DNA of 37,866 nucleotides from Saprospiraceae bacterium (GTDB lineage Bacteria > Bacteroidota > Bacteroidia > Chitinophagales > Saprospiraceae), in assembly GCA_026993525.1 (NCBI GenBank), contig JALWSS010000200.1, positions 1 to 37,866 of the forward strand, given 5' to 3'. Below the pieces are notes generated by a model. That model saw only the letters and a program-made list of their open reading frames with translations, was not told the DNA's origin and did not search any database. Positions 8,829 through 17,208 of the stretch are shown here, piece after piece (the stretch's first letter is position 1; the number at the start of each line of letters is the position of its first letter). Both the position numbers and the translations under genes were made by a program.

Positions 8829-10124
8829 CTACGCCAGCGGCCACCAGCTTGTTACGCTGGTGCCTTTGCCGGGTTGACTTTCCAACAATACTCTTCCGCC
8901 GTGTGCCTGGACGATCTGCCGGACGTAGCTGAGGCCCAGCCCGAAGCCCTTCACCTTGTGGCCGCCGGATTGCGGAACCCGGTAAAATTTATCGAAGACA
9001 GCCTTTTGATGGGCCGGGGGGATGCCGGGGCCGTTGTCCCTGACGATCAGTTTCGCAAAGCGCTTGTCCTGCCGTGCCCCGATGTGTATTTCCACGCTCC
9101 CCCCTCCGTATTTGATGGCGTTGTCGAGCAGGTTGCGCAGCGCGTTTTTGAAATGCGCTTCGTCAACATCCATTTTCAGGGTTTCGTCAAGTTGTGTTTT
9201 GAATGTTGCCTTCGGAAAACCCGAATGGTACTCGGCCACCACCTCTGCAAGGCATTTGCCCAGGTCCACCACAGACTTGTTTAGCTGGTATTTGCCGCTT
9301 TGCAGGCTGGCCAGTTCCAGCACCTTCTCCACCTGCACTTTCATTTTCTCATTTTCCTGTTGGATGAGCTGAAGGTATTTTTTTGCCTGCTCCACATTGC
9401 CGGAACCTGTCCCGACATCTCGGGAGGCGAGTTGCTCCAGAGCCATTTTTGATGAAAGAGAAATGGAAAATGCCGGCGTTTTGAGTTCATGCGTGAGGTT
9501 GTTGATGAACTCGTTTTTGATTTCATTCAGTCGCTCCTCACGTCGCAATGTGCTGATGAGCAGGAACAAACCCAGCAGGATGACCAGCAGACAGGCCACC
9601 GACGGCCACAGCAGGTAATCCAGTTCGCCCAGCAAATAGGAGAACAGGGAGGGCACATCCAGGTGCAGGGCCCTGTTGCAACTGAGCTCCGGTTGCAGGG
9701 CTGCCTGGCTGCACTGCTCCACCACCGCCGGCCCCAGCCGCATGGTGTAACGGCCGAAATTGAAGGCCTCCCGTTCAAAACCGGGGCTGCTGAGGTACAC
9801 CCTCCGGGCAAAGTAATCGGTGATTGCAAAGGTCACTTTCGCACTGATGCCCTCGTTTTTCAGCGCTGCGGCAATGGTGGTGTCAATGTCAGCCACAAGC
9901 GTGGCAGGTGCATCGGCGCTGCCGGTGGCCAGCCAGTGGCCAAGTTCTCCGGCCAGCACCCCATCTTCGTCAATGGCCAGTACCGCTTTCTGCAAAGCAC
10001 TCTCGATGCGGTGGTCAAAGCGCTGCTTTTCCAGCCGTACCCCCACCATCAGCAACCTGAACTGGATAAAGATCAGTCCGCCCAGTGCCAGCAGGATCAG
10101 TATTGCAAGGATGCTTCTTTTCAT
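8829..10124 (-). CDS. Orphan membrane sensor histidine kinase
   Basis: A 431-residue kinase. Transmembrane segment 1 is at residues 5-25, a periplasmic sensor region of about 140 residues follows with no recognised fold, and transmembrane segment 2 is at about 171-193. The HisKA helix carries phospho-acceptor His212 (NNLTHELKTP). The HATPase domain shows the N box (NLLDNAIKY, 331-339), G1 box DNGPG (363-367) and G2 box GFGLGL (393-398). It should autophosphorylate and pass phosphate to a response regulator, but none is encoded nearby, so partner and signal are unknown. The periplasmic region has two Cys (about 137 and 149) that could form a disulfide. It ends with its own terminator, so it is probably monocistronic. 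Confidence 0.9.
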   Translation of the reverse strand: MKRSILAILILLALGGLIFIQFRLLMVGVRLEKQRFDHRIESALQKAVLAIDEDGVLAGELGHWLATGSADAPATLVADIDTTIAAALKNEGISAKVTFAITDYFARRVYLSSPGFEREAFNFGRYTMRLGPAVVEQCSQAALQPELSCNRALHLDVPSLFSYLLGELDYLLWPSVACLLVILLGLFLLISTLRREERLNEIKNEFINNLTHELKTPAFSISLSSKMALEQLASRDVGTGSGNVEQAKKYLQLIQQENEKMKVQVEKVLELASLQSGKYQLNKSVVDLGKCLAEVVAEYHSGFPKATFKTQLDETLKMDVDEAHFKNALRNLLDNAIKYGGGSVEIHIGARQDKRFAKLIVRDNGPGIPPAHQKAVFDKFYRVPQSGGHKVKGFGLGLSYVRQIVQAHGGRVLLESQPGKGTSVTSWWPLA

Positions 10125-10260
10125 AAAGCCCGAAAGTAGGGATTTGGGGCCATAGCAAACACTTATTGGCCATCACCTGATCAACCTAACTTGCGCGTCG
10201 TTACGCCTTGACCCAACCCCTTTCTTATCTTTCTCGTCTGAAACGGTAAAATGATCCAAC

Positions 10261-10599
10261 ATGAAAAATATTCTTCTCTTCGCCCTTTTCCTATTGATCA
10301 GCATCGCAGCTTGCAAAAAAGAAACAGACTGCTGTGCAGGACCTGAAGACCTTCCGGTTTGCATTCAGGAAATGATTGCTGACACCAGCATCACCAACCA
10401 CCTCTTGAGCATCCGAAGAACCACCGTCGGCAACGAGCAGCACTTCTGGCTCAACTCCGGCGCTTCTATGTTTGACGGCGCCGAATTTATCGTGAACGAG
10501 CAGTGCGACACCGTATGCTACTGGCTGTGTTTCTGCTTTCCTCCTGCCTGCGCAGATGATTATGACATGAATGATTTTGAAGTGGTGTGGGAGAATTGA
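10261..10599 (+). CDS. Small Cys-rich hypothetical lipoprotein
   Basis: A 112-residue product. MKNILLFALFLLISIAAC is a lipoprotein signal with lipobox Cys at residue 18, followed by KKE, typical of Bacteroidota surface lipoproteins. The mature part has several Cys (DCC, CI, CDTVCYWLCFCFPPAC), suggesting disulfides or metal binding. Short secreted proteins of this style (with motifs like GAxMFDGAEFIVNEQCDTVC) occur in Bacteroidota, but I cannot name a function. A weak promoter is possible: TTG at 10208 and TATCTTTC at 10226, with a spacer shorter than usual. The 3' end runs straight into a heptamer repeat array. Confidence 0.7.
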   Translation: MKNILLFALFLLISIAACKKETDCCAGPEDLPVCIQEMIADTSITNHLLSIRRTTVGNEQHFWLNSGASMFDGAEFIVNEQCDTVCYWLCFCFPPACADDYDMNDFEVVWEN

Positions 10600-10623
10600 G
10601 GTTGGGAGGGTTATGGGGGTTGT

Positions 10624-10731
10624 CGGTTATCAGTTGGCAGTTGGCAGTTGGCAGTTATCAGTTGGCAGTTATCAGTTGGCAGTTGGCAGTTGGCAGTTAT
10701 CAGTTGGCAGTTATCAGTTGGCAGTTGGCAG
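10624..10731. repeat. Tandem heptamer array AGTTGGC/AGTTATC
   Basis: About fifteen consecutive 7-bp units alternate irregularly between AGTTGGC and AGTTATC. The array sits about 25 nt past the stop of the small lipoprotein gene. Because 7 is not a multiple of 3, it opens false reading frames in all phases. Confidence 0.9.
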
Positions 10732-10753
10732 CCACAGCCCGCCCCGATGCCGA

Positions 10754-10771
10754 TCCCGAAAAATTTCGGGA
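10754..10771. repeat. Palindrome TCCCGAA-AAAT-TTCGGGA
   Basis: A perfect 7-bp stem with a 4-nt loop. It lies between two different heptamer arrays and belongs to the CCCGAN-GAAT-N'TCGGG family described in the findings. The flank GATGCCGA before it also precedes the copy at 2622. Confidence 0.8.
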
Positions 10772-10781
10772 AAGTCAGGGA

Positions 10782-10870
10782 GTCACGTGTCACCCGTCAC
10801 GAGTCACGAGTCACCCGCCACGTGTCACGTGTCACGTGTCACGAGTCACGCATCACGCATCACGAGTCAC
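10782..10870. repeat. Tandem heptamer array GTCACGA
   Basis: About twelve 7-bp units, GTCACGA with variants GTCACGT, GTCACCC and ATCACGC. It overlaps the 3' end of the helix-hairpin-helix gene by 18 bp, so the last codons and stop of that gene lie within the array. Confidence 0.9.
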
Positions 10871-11848
10871 CGTCTTCTTCTCTTCAAAGAGCCGGGTAGC
10901 CTGGCCTACCCAGTCGTCGCGATGGATGCGGTTTTTGAAGCTACCCAGCGCCACGGAAATCCGTTCGATGTCTTCTTCGTCAAAATGGCTGATTTGCTCA
11001 TAATTGTAAATGCCGAGGGCGTTCAGCTTCTCTTCGATGCCGGGGCCAATGCCTTTGATTCTGGTCAGGTCGTCTTTTTCGGGGGTTTTTGGTTGGGCTG
11101 ATTTTTTCTGAGTCTTTCCTTTTCCTTCCACTGCTTTTTGCACGGCTGCGCCCATCACCTCGCTGAGCGATTCGCTGACGGGCCTTTTTTCTTCCTTCGG
11201 CAAATCCATGCCCTTTGCTTGGGCCAGTTCTTTGCGAAGGGCCTCGTTTTCTTCCATCAGGGCGGAGAAGCGCTTTTCGAGGGCTGCCAGCCGCATCCGG
11301 GTTTCTCTGAATTCGGCCGGATTGGGTGCTCCTTTCAGGCTGCTGTTTTCGGCCAGCAGGCGTGTGATCTTTTCTTCCAGGGCTGCCAGCCTGGCTGCGG
11401 TAGAATCGGTGCCGCCGTTTACGGGGGCGGCATTGCCCATGCGGGTTTTCAGGCCCAGGAGCTGGTTGTTGAGGTCTTCGATGGTACTGGCATAAGAGCG
11501 GGCGTCTTCCTCTGCCTGTGCTGCCCGGTGCTGTGCCTGTTTCAGTTCCTGTTGCCATTGGCTGCGCTCTTCTTCCAGTTTTCGGATGTAGGCAGCCAGT
11601 TCTTCCGACTCCCGCTCCAGGCGTACCAGATCGGCTTTGCCCAGATCGGCTTCTTCCCGAAGTTGATCCCGCTCTGCTGTGGCCTGCCCGAGGTCGGTTT
11701 TGGCAGCCTTCAGTTTCTTTTTCAGCCTGGAGGCACGGGAGCCGTAAAGGATCCAGGCAGTGACATAACCGATGAGAAAAGCAACGAAAACAGAGATCAG
11801 AAAAGCGATGCTGTCTTCGTGGGTCAGGGAGGCAAAGAGATTATTCAT
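10853..11848 (-). CDS. Membrane-anchored coiled-coil protein with C-terminal helix-hairpin-helix domain
   Basis: A 331-residue protein. One transmembrane helix (about residues 14-36) is followed by a basic stop-transfer segment (RASRLKKKLKAAK). A long charged coiled coil covers roughly 40-235, and a Lys-rich linker leads to a compact domain (DDLTRIKGIGPGIEEKLNALG ... RIHRDDWVGQATRLF). That domain is the helix-hairpin-helix form seen appended to many bacterial proteins, including some L21 and NADH dehydrogenase subunits; DNA or protein binding is possible. The likely topology is inner-membrane anchored with the coil in the cytoplasm. It starts 24 nt after the OmpA-type gene, so the two form an operon. 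Its last residues (VTRDA) are encoded by the adjoining heptamer repeat. Confidence 0.8.
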   Translation of the reverse strand: MNNLFASLTHEDSIAFLISVFVAFLIGYVTAWILYGSRASRLKKKLKAAKTDLGQATAERDQLREEADLGKADLVRLERESEELAAYIRKLEEERSQWQQELKQAQHRAAQAEEDARSYASTIEDLNNQLLGLKTRMGNAAPVNGGTDSTAARLAALEEKITRLLAENSSLKGAPNPAEFRETRMRLAALEKRFSALMEENEALRKELAQAKGMDLPKEEKRPVSESLSEVMGAAVQKAVEGKGKTQKKSAQPKTPEKDDLTRIKGIGPGIEEKLNALGIYNYEQISHFDEEDIERISVALGSFKNRIHRDDWVGQATRLFEEKKTVTRDA

Positions 11849-11872
11849 GGTTGCATGTTTTGGGTTGGCGGA

Positions 11873-12766
11873 TCAGCCGCCTTCTTTTTTCAGGATTTTA
11901 AAATTCACCCGCCGGTTTTTCTGGCGGCCGGCCGGGTTGTCGCTACCGTCCGGTTTGGAGTTGGGGGCCATCGGGGCAACTTCCCCCTTTGAGGCCACAG
12001 AGATGGTGGATTTTACTCCCAATTTCCGGAAATACTCAGCCGCTTTCTTCGCCCGGCGCAGGCCCAGTTCGTAATTGTAGGACTCAGCGCCGATACTGTC
12101 GGTGTGTCCTATGATCTCCAGCATCATATCCGGGTGCTGGTCCAGGTAGCTCTTCACCGAATCGGCATACAACCTGCACTGCTCACCGGGGTTGAATTCA
12201 TCGGAGTTGTATTCAAAATTGGCATCCGAAAAAGTGTTGTCTTCAAAACTGAATTGCAGCTTCTCAAGGCTGCCCGATTCTTCCGTTTGAGGTGTGTACA
12301 AGGTAAAAGAAACCGGTTCCGTCAGCGTTCCCCCGTCCACCATCTCGTAGTCAATGGTGATGCGGTCGGCATCCACGCCGGCTTTGATCAGCAGGTTTTC
12401 CACCGCCGAAGCCCTGGCAATGCCGAGGTTCTCAAAAATGCCGCTGCGGGCATTGGCCTCGGTGTCGAGGAACCTGCCGGTGAGGGTGATGTTCTTGCCG
12501 GGATTTTGCCGTAGCCATCCGGCGGTTTTTTCGATGAATTCGGAATTGGATGCCGAAAGGGAAGGACGGAAGGAGCGGTAGGAAAAACTGAACTGCTCAA
12601 AGCCCTGAAGGATGGGGTTTTCACCGTCGTACAAACTCAGCGTTTGAGAATTCACCGCCACCGCAGGCTTTTCTTCACAACGGTGGCGCAGTTCACAAAC
12701 GAAATACCACCTTGCAAAGACGGTGAAGATGAGAAAGACCGAAAAACCTGTCAGAAATATCCTCAT
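11873..12766 (-). CDS. OmpA-family protein with two OmpA-like halves
   Basis: A 297-residue protein starting MRIFLTGFSVFLIFTVFARW, a hydrophobic N-terminus that acts as signal or membrane anchor. The frame is open 21 codons further upstream, but ATG 12766 gives the proper hydrophobic start. The C-terminal half is a standard OmpA/MotB peptidoglycan-binding domain (EFNPGEQCRLYADSVKSYL ... IIGHTDSIGAESYNYELGLRRAKKAAEYF ... NRRVNF). The first half (FIEKTAGWLRQNPGKNITLTG ... GIARASAVENLLIKAGVDADRI) reads as a second, degenerate copy of the same fold. Binding to peptidoglycan in the periplasm is expected. It is first gene of a two-gene operon with the coiled-coil helix-hairpin-helix protein. Upstream lies a long repeat-filled divergent region. 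Confidence 0.85.
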   Translation of the reverse strand: MRIFLTGFSVFLIFTVFARWYFVCELRHRCEEKPAVAVNSQTLSLYDGENPILQGFEQFSFSYRSFRPSLSASNSEFIEKTAGWLRQNPGKNITLTGRFLDTEANARSGIFENLGIARASAVENLLIKAGVDADRITIDYEMVDGGTLTEPVSFTLYTPQTEESGSLEKLQFSFEDNTFSDANFEYNSDEFNPGEQCRLYADSVKSYLDQHPDMMLEIIGHTDSIGAESYNYELGLRRAKKAAEYFRKLGVKSTISVASKGEVAPMAPNSKPDGSDNPAGRQKNRRVNFKILKKEGG

Positions 12767-12911
12767 GGTTCGTGTTCCGAAGTTTCCCGAAGGAAATCCC
12801 GATGGTGTTTGTTCGTTGGGCAATGGCAAAGATAACCAGCATTCGTGCTTCGATTCCCCTGCCTTTTGCCCCTTCGTTCAAAAGTATGGAATTCAGCTTA
12901 TTGGCCAAAAT

Positions 12912-13245
12912 GCGTGAGGCGTGACGGGTGACTCGTGACGCGTAACTCGTGACGCGTGACTCGTGACGGGTTGACTCCCCGAGGGATCGGGGCAGGCTGT
13001 GGATCGTAGTTGATCATGCTAAATATTTACCACAGAGTTAAACAGAGTATTTACACAGAGTTTAGCAGAGTGTTCCTGCTAACCGGCAACCGACCTTCAT
13101 AATCCTTTATAAACCACAGAGTAAACAGAGTGGAGAACAGAGTTGAACAGTGTATTCCTGCGTCAACTTACAACCTACAACCACCTTAAACTTCATAATC
13201 CTTCATAATCCTTCATAATCCCCATAATCCTCATAATCCCCGCTG
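12912..13245. repeat. Mixed repeat region between divergent genes
   Basis: The 640-nt gap between the OmpA-type gene and porZ holds several arrays: GTGACGG/GTGACTC heptamers (12912-12975); palindrome CCCCGA-GGGA-TCGGGG (12977-12992); two irregular blocks of ACAGAGT-type units (about 13032-13075 and 13114-13151); and CATAATCCTT-type decamers (about 13189-13240). No coding sequence is credible here. The remaining stretch up to 13406 should hold the porZ promoter. Confidence 0.8.
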
Positions 13246-13406
13246 GCACCCTTCCGGAAATTATTCAGGATGCCCGGAAAACCGGCGCAGCAAAATCTTC
13301 CCCCCCTGACAGTTTTGCTGTTAGGAGCTGCCGGAAGTACAATAATTCCCCCGGGCCTTTGTTCTTTTGTCGCTGCCAAAACCCCGCATACAGAATAATT
13401 CAGGAT

Positions 13407-15725
13407 ATGCTCAATAAATACCTTACCCTCACTTGCCTTTTTTGCTTTTCATTTTTCTTTTCCTTCGGTCAAAACAAGCTCGTCATCGGGCAATGGAAGG
13501 AGCATCTGCCCTTCAAGAGCGGCATCAGTGTGACCCAGAGCGACACGAAGGTGTATTACGGAACGCCGTATGCCCTGCTCATCATTGACAAGGCAGATCA
13601 CAGCATTCAGAAAGTCACCAAAGTGGAAGGCCTCAGCCAGGTGGGTGTCAGCCTGGTAAAATACAACCGGCAGAGCAAGGTACTGGTCATCGTTTATGAA
13701 AACAGTGTGATTGACCTGGTTAAGGAAGACGGCATATTTACGCTCCTCAATTTGCCGGAAAGCAACATCATCCTGGGCGAAAAAAAGGTGTACGACGTTT
13801 ACATGGCCAACGACAGTATAGCCTACCTGGCGGCCAACTACGGCATCAGCACCCTCAACCTGAATTCCGGCCTCTTTCCCAATACCACCAAGACCCCGGT
13901 GGAGGTACACAGCATCCACATTTACGACGGGACAGTATATGCCGCCACCGACGAAGGGCTTTACACTTTTGATTTGAACAGCGGCCTGAACATTGACGAT
14001 TTCAGCAACTGGGAACTGCTGGTGGGCGAACAGGGTTTCCCGTTCGATTATTCCGCCAGAGGACTGGCCACCTACAACGGCAAACTGTACGTGGGCGTCA
14101 GCGACAGCATCTACGTTTACGACGGAAATGAGGCACAATACGTGACCCACATGGACGGGCTGGTGCTGAGCTACCTCTCTGCCGGAGGCTCCCACCTGTT
14201 GGCCGGATACGATTGCACCGACGAGGGGTGCAGCAACGGCCGTTCGCTCATCATTGACGAAGCACACAATGTCCAGACCATCGGCGGGCTGTGCACCAAC
14301 CGCCCCCGCTACGCCATCGAGGACGAAAGCGGCGTGATCTGGTATGCCGACCAATTCAATGGTTACCGCTGGTTGCCGGCAGGCGAGTCAAATTGCCAGA
14401 TCATCACGGTGAACAGCCCCCGGACCCACCACGTAAGGGAAATGGACGTACACAACGGCCAGCTCTGGGTGGCCACCGGCGGCCTCAACGTGCAATACAG
14501 CGCCCTGTTCCGAACCGACGGGTTCCTCTCACTCATTGACGGTCAATGGAATGAATACAACATCTGGAACAAGCCCGCCCTGGCCGAAGACCCCATCAGC
14601 GATTTTCTGGACATCATCGTGCACCCCGAAACGGGCAAGATCTACGCTGCCGCTTTTTACGACGCCCTGGTGGTTTACGACCCGGCTACCGACCAGTTTG
14701 AAATTTACCGGGAAAACAACTCCACCCTCCAGCTTGCCGAAGGCGACCCCACCAGAAGCCGGGTTTCCTCCATCGCCTTCGATGCTGACGGCAACCTCTG
14801 GGTGGCCAACAACAATGCCCCCCGGCCGCTCTCCGTCCTCAAAACCGACGGCACCTGGCAGAGCTTCGACCTGCCCTGCACCCCCGAAGACGGCGTGCTG
14901 AACCTGGCCATTGACGACTTTGGCTACAAATGGCTGACCACCACCAACAGCAGCCTGGGCCTCATCGTTTTTGACGAAGGGGAATTTGACGAAGACAGCG
15001 ACGACCGCTGCACGGTGATCAACACCTCCAACAGCGTGCTGCCCACCAACGAGGTGAACACCGTTGAAAAAGACCTTGACGGCGCCATGTGGGTGGGCAC
15101 CAAACTGGGCGCTGTGGTGTTCCAGTGCAACCCGCTGGACAGCGAGTGCCCCGGCACCCAGCCCTTTGTGGAAGTGGACGGGTTCGGCGCCAACCTGCTG
15201 GAAGATCAGGATGTGCGCACCATCGGGGTGGATGGCGGCAACAGAAAGTGGTTCGGCACCGGTACGGGGCTTTTCCTCATGTCGCCTGCCGGCAATGAGC
15301 AGATCGCCAAATACACTGTTGACAACAGCCCCCTCTTTGACAACAACATCACCGACGTGGCCTTTGACCATGAAAGCGGCGAAGTTTACATCGGCACCCA
15401 ACAGGGACTCATCTCGTTGCGTGGCGAAGCCACCGAAGGAGAAGCCTTCCATCAAAACAAGGTACTGGTGTTCCCCAACCCCGTCCGGCCCGGTTACGAA
15501 GGCCCCATCGCCATCAAAGGCCTGGCAAAAGACTCCACCGTAAAGATCACCGACATCAACGGCCAATTGGTTTACGAAACCGAAGCCCTCGGCGGCCAGG
15601 CCATCTGGAACGGCCGTGACTACAACGACCGCAAAGTCACTTCCGGCGTGTACCTCGTCTATGCCACCAACCGCAACATCGCCAACCCCAGCGTGACCGT
15701 TGCGAAGATCATGATTGTACGGTGA
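13407..15725 (+). CDS. porZ: T9SS component PorZ-like protein, beta-propeller with sorting domain
   Basis: A 772-residue secreted protein. The frame opens at a TTG at 13359, but ATG 13407 gives a clean signal peptide (MLNKYLTLTCLFCFSFFFSFGQ) and is chosen. The mature N-terminus (IGQWKEHLPFKSGISV ... YYGTPYALLIIDKADHSI ... KVEGLSQVGVSLVKYN) matches PorZ, with repeated two-component-regulator-type propeller blades (for example GNLWVANNN, GAMWVGTKLG, RKWFGTGTGLF). It ends with a sorting-type domain (VLVFPNPVRPGYEGPIAIKG onward). In Porphyromonas, PorZ is part of the surface attachment complex of the T9SS and helps supply anionic LPS to the sortase PorU. This fits the T9SS cargo proteins at 93, 2733 and 29905. 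No other por or spr gene is adjacent. Confidence 0.85.
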   Translation: MLNKYLTLTCLFCFSFFFSFGQNKLVIGQWKEHLPFKSGISVTQSDTKVYYGTPYALLIIDKADHSIQKVTKVEGLSQVGVSLVKYNRQSKVLVIVYENSVIDLVKEDGIFTLLNLPESNIILGEKKVYDVYMANDSIAYLAANYGISTLNLNSGLFPNTTKTPVEVHSIHIYDGTVYAATDEGLYTFDLNSGLNIDDFSNWELLVGEQGFPFDYSARGLATYNGKLYVGVSDSIYVYDGNEAQYVTHMDGLVLSYLSAGGSHLLAGYDCTDEGCSNGRSLIIDEAHNVQTIGGLCTNRPRYAIEDESGVIWYADQFNGYRWLPAGESNCQIITVNSPRTHHVREMDVHNGQLWVATGGLNVQYSALFRTDGFLSLIDGQWNEYNIWNKPALAEDPISDFLDIIVHPETGKIYAAAFYDALVVYDPATDQFEIYRENNSTLQLAEGDPTRSRVSSIAFDADGNLWVANNNAPRPLSVLKTDGTWQSFDLPCTPEDGVLNLAIDDFGYKWLTTTNSSLGLIVFDEGEFDEDSDDRCTVINTSNSVLPTNEVNTVEKDLDGAMWVGTKLGAVVFQCNPLDSECPGTQPFVEVDGFGANLLEDQDVRTIGVDGGNRKWFGTGTGLFLMSPAGNEQIAKYTVDNSPLFDNNITDVAFDHESGEVYIGTQQGLISLRGEATEGEAFHQNKVLVFPNPVRPGYEGPIAIKGLAKDSTVKITDINGQLVYETEALGGQAIWNGRDYNDRKVTSGVYLVYATNRNIANPSVTVAKIMIVR

Positions 15726-15731
15726 GAGTAG

Positions 15732-15752
15732 AGACGTTGCACCGCAACGTCT
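15732..15752 (+). repeat. Hairpin AGACGTTGC-ACC-GCAACGTCT after porZ
   Basis: A perfect 9-bp stem with a 3-nt loop, beginning 7 nt after the porZ stop. Only TT follows, so it is a poor intrinsic terminator, but it could protect the 3' end of the mRNA. Confidence 0.7.
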
Positions 15753-15767
15753 TAACCGGTAGGGTGT

Positions 15768-16060
15768 AGCCTGTCCGGCTGGCGCCAGGCCAGACGGGGG
15801 TGTAGAGTGTAGGGTGTAGAGTTTAGGGAGTAGGGTTTGGAGGAGCTAGCCCCTTTCATCCCTCATCCCTCTCCCGACGAATGTCGGGATCATCCCTCAT
15901 CCCTCATCCCTCATCCCTCATCCCTCATCCCTCATCCCTCATCCCTCATCCCTCATCCCTCACCCCTCACCCCTCATCCCTCATCCCTGAGTAGGGTGTA
16001 GGGTTTGGAGTTCGTCACGCCTGTCACGAGTCACGAGTCACGAGTCACGTGTCACGAGTT
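15768..16060. repeat. Repeat block: CCAGACGGGG element, CATCCCT and GTCACGA heptamers
   Basis: This covers most of the porZ-brkB gap. A CTGGCGCCAG palindrome inside a segment ending CCAGACGGGGG (15768-15800) is related to the segment at 23631-23676. TAGGGTG-type units follow, then CATCCCT heptamers (15857-15992) interrupted by palindrome TCCCGAC-GAAT-GTCGGGA (15872-15889), and GTCACGA heptamers (about 16020-16060). The brkB promoter starts immediately after the last unit. Confidence 0.85.
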
Positions 16061-16068
16061 ACGAACCT

Positions 16069-16076
16069 TACCTTTG
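16069..16076 (+). promoter_or_regulatory. Bacteroidota -7 box TACCTTTG
   Basis: A perfect match to TAnnTTTG, 30 nt before ATG 16106. No clear -33 TTTG is visible; that position lies in the heptamer array. The box lies downstream of the alternative in-frame start at 16049, which supports the later start. Confidence 0.55.
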
Positions 16077-16105
16077 CCCGGCCGTACAACAAACCTGGTA
16101 ACCGG

Positions 16106-17086
16106 ATGGCACAACGATCTCCCAACAAATGGCAAAGGCTGGAACAACGGCTGCTCGACCTGCCGGTTGTGAAGCAGTTGTTGGACTGGTCGAAAACGCA
16201 CTCCCTGCCCGGCTTTTTTCAGGTGCCCATTTTTGACGTAGCGGTGTTTCTCTACAACGAGTCCCGGCGGGTCACCATCATCATGCGGGCCAATGCGGTG
16301 GCGTTCCGGTTTTTCCTGTCGCTCTTTCCGGCCATCATTGCCATTTTCACCTTGCTCACCATGCTTCCGGTGTACGACATTTTTCAGAATGAAATCAACA
16401 GCTACATTGATTACATCATGCCCAGCACGGCCGGAGAAGAATTGAAAATAACCATCCGGAACCTCGTAAAGCCTGACTCCAGGGTGCTTTCCCTCAGTTT
16501 TTTACTGGCGCTTTATTTCAGTTCCAATGGCATGCTGGCGTTGATGGCCGGATTTGAAAAGTCGCATTTGAAGTCTTTCAAAAAGCGGCCGGGCTGGGAG
16601 AAGCGCCTGCTGGCCATCGGGCTGACGCTCTTGCTGGCATTGCTGCTCCTGGTGTCGGTGGTGATGATCGTATTGGGAAAAATGATTTTGAATTACGCTG
16701 TTGAATACTTCCACCTCGATATAGAAACGAAAGTTTACATCAACATTTTTCGCTGGCTGGTCATTGTGGCGCTGTTTTACTTCGGCATTGCATTCATTTA
16801 TCGCTACGGGGTCGCCCTGAAACGCAAACTGCCCTGGCTGACCCCCGGGGCCACCCTGGCCACCATCCTCTCCATCATCAGCTCGCTGCTCTTTTCTTTT
16901 TACGTGAATGCCTTCAACACCTACAACCAGATTTACGGCTCCATCGGAACCATCATCGTGCTCATGTTGTGGATTCAGATCAACTGCATGGTACTCATGG
17001 TCGGCTTTGAACTCAACGCCAGCATCGCCGTGAACAGGGACCTAAAAATGGCGCGGGAAGATGAGGAGGAGGAGAATACTTGCTGA
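16106..17086 (+). CDS. YihY/BrkB-family inner-membrane protein
   Basis: A 326-residue membrane protein of the YihY/virulence factor BrkB family. Landmarks are YNESRRVTIIMRANAVAFRFFLSLFPAI, with the conserved amphipathic segment before transmembrane helix 1, and the C-terminal part YNQIYGSIGTIIVLMLWIQI with GFELNASIA. About six transmembrane segments are evident. The family is widespread, was once wrongly assigned as RNase BN, and its transport or lipid-related function is unsettled. The frame extends to 16049, but that start lies in the repeat array upstream of the promoter box, so MAQRSPNKW at 16106 is preferred. It is monocistronic; the acidic tail EDEEEENTC ends the protein. Confidence 0.85.
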   Translation: MAQRSPNKWQRLEQRLLDLPVVKQLLDWSKTHSLPGFFQVPIFDVAVFLYNESRRVTIIMRANAVAFRFFLSLFPAIIAIFTLLTMLPVYDIFQNEINSYIDYIMPSTAGEELKITIRNLVKPDSRVLSLSFLLALYFSSNGMLALMAGFEKSHLKSFKKRPGWEKRLLAIGLTLLLALLLLVSVVMIVLGKMILNYAVEYFHLDIETKVYINIFRWLVIVALFYFGIAFIYRYGVALKRKLPWLTPGATLATILSIISSLLFSFYVNAFNTYNQIYGSIGTIIVLMLWIQINCMVLMVGFELNASIAVNRDLKMAREDEEEENTC

Positions 17087-17194
17087 TGCTTTGCGAAGCG
17101 AAGAAGTGAATGAATTGGTTAGGTCGTCAATACCCGCTCGGGCTTCACCTATACCTGACCCAATGGTAATCAAACAATTACACCGCATTTAGTG

Positions 17195-17202
17195 TAATTT
17201 TG
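17195..17202 (+). promoter_or_regulatory. -7 box TAATTTTG before the toxin-antitoxin pair
   Basis: A match to TAnnTTTG. Transcription would begin near 17208, essentially on top of the ATG at 17209 but about 40 nt before the alternative ATG at 17249. This favours the second start, which needs a frameshift. No -33 element was recognised. Confidence 0.45.
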
Positions 17203-17208
17203 TGAGAA

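Noticed and set aside
10571-11101. Frames translating to repeated VGSWQLAVGSYQL and HESRVTSHASR
   Set aside because: Pure translation of heptamer repeats in several frames, not proteins.
16049-16105. Upstream start of the YihY/BrkB protein
   Set aside because: It lies in GTCACGA repeats upstream of the -7 box; the start at 16106 is better supported.
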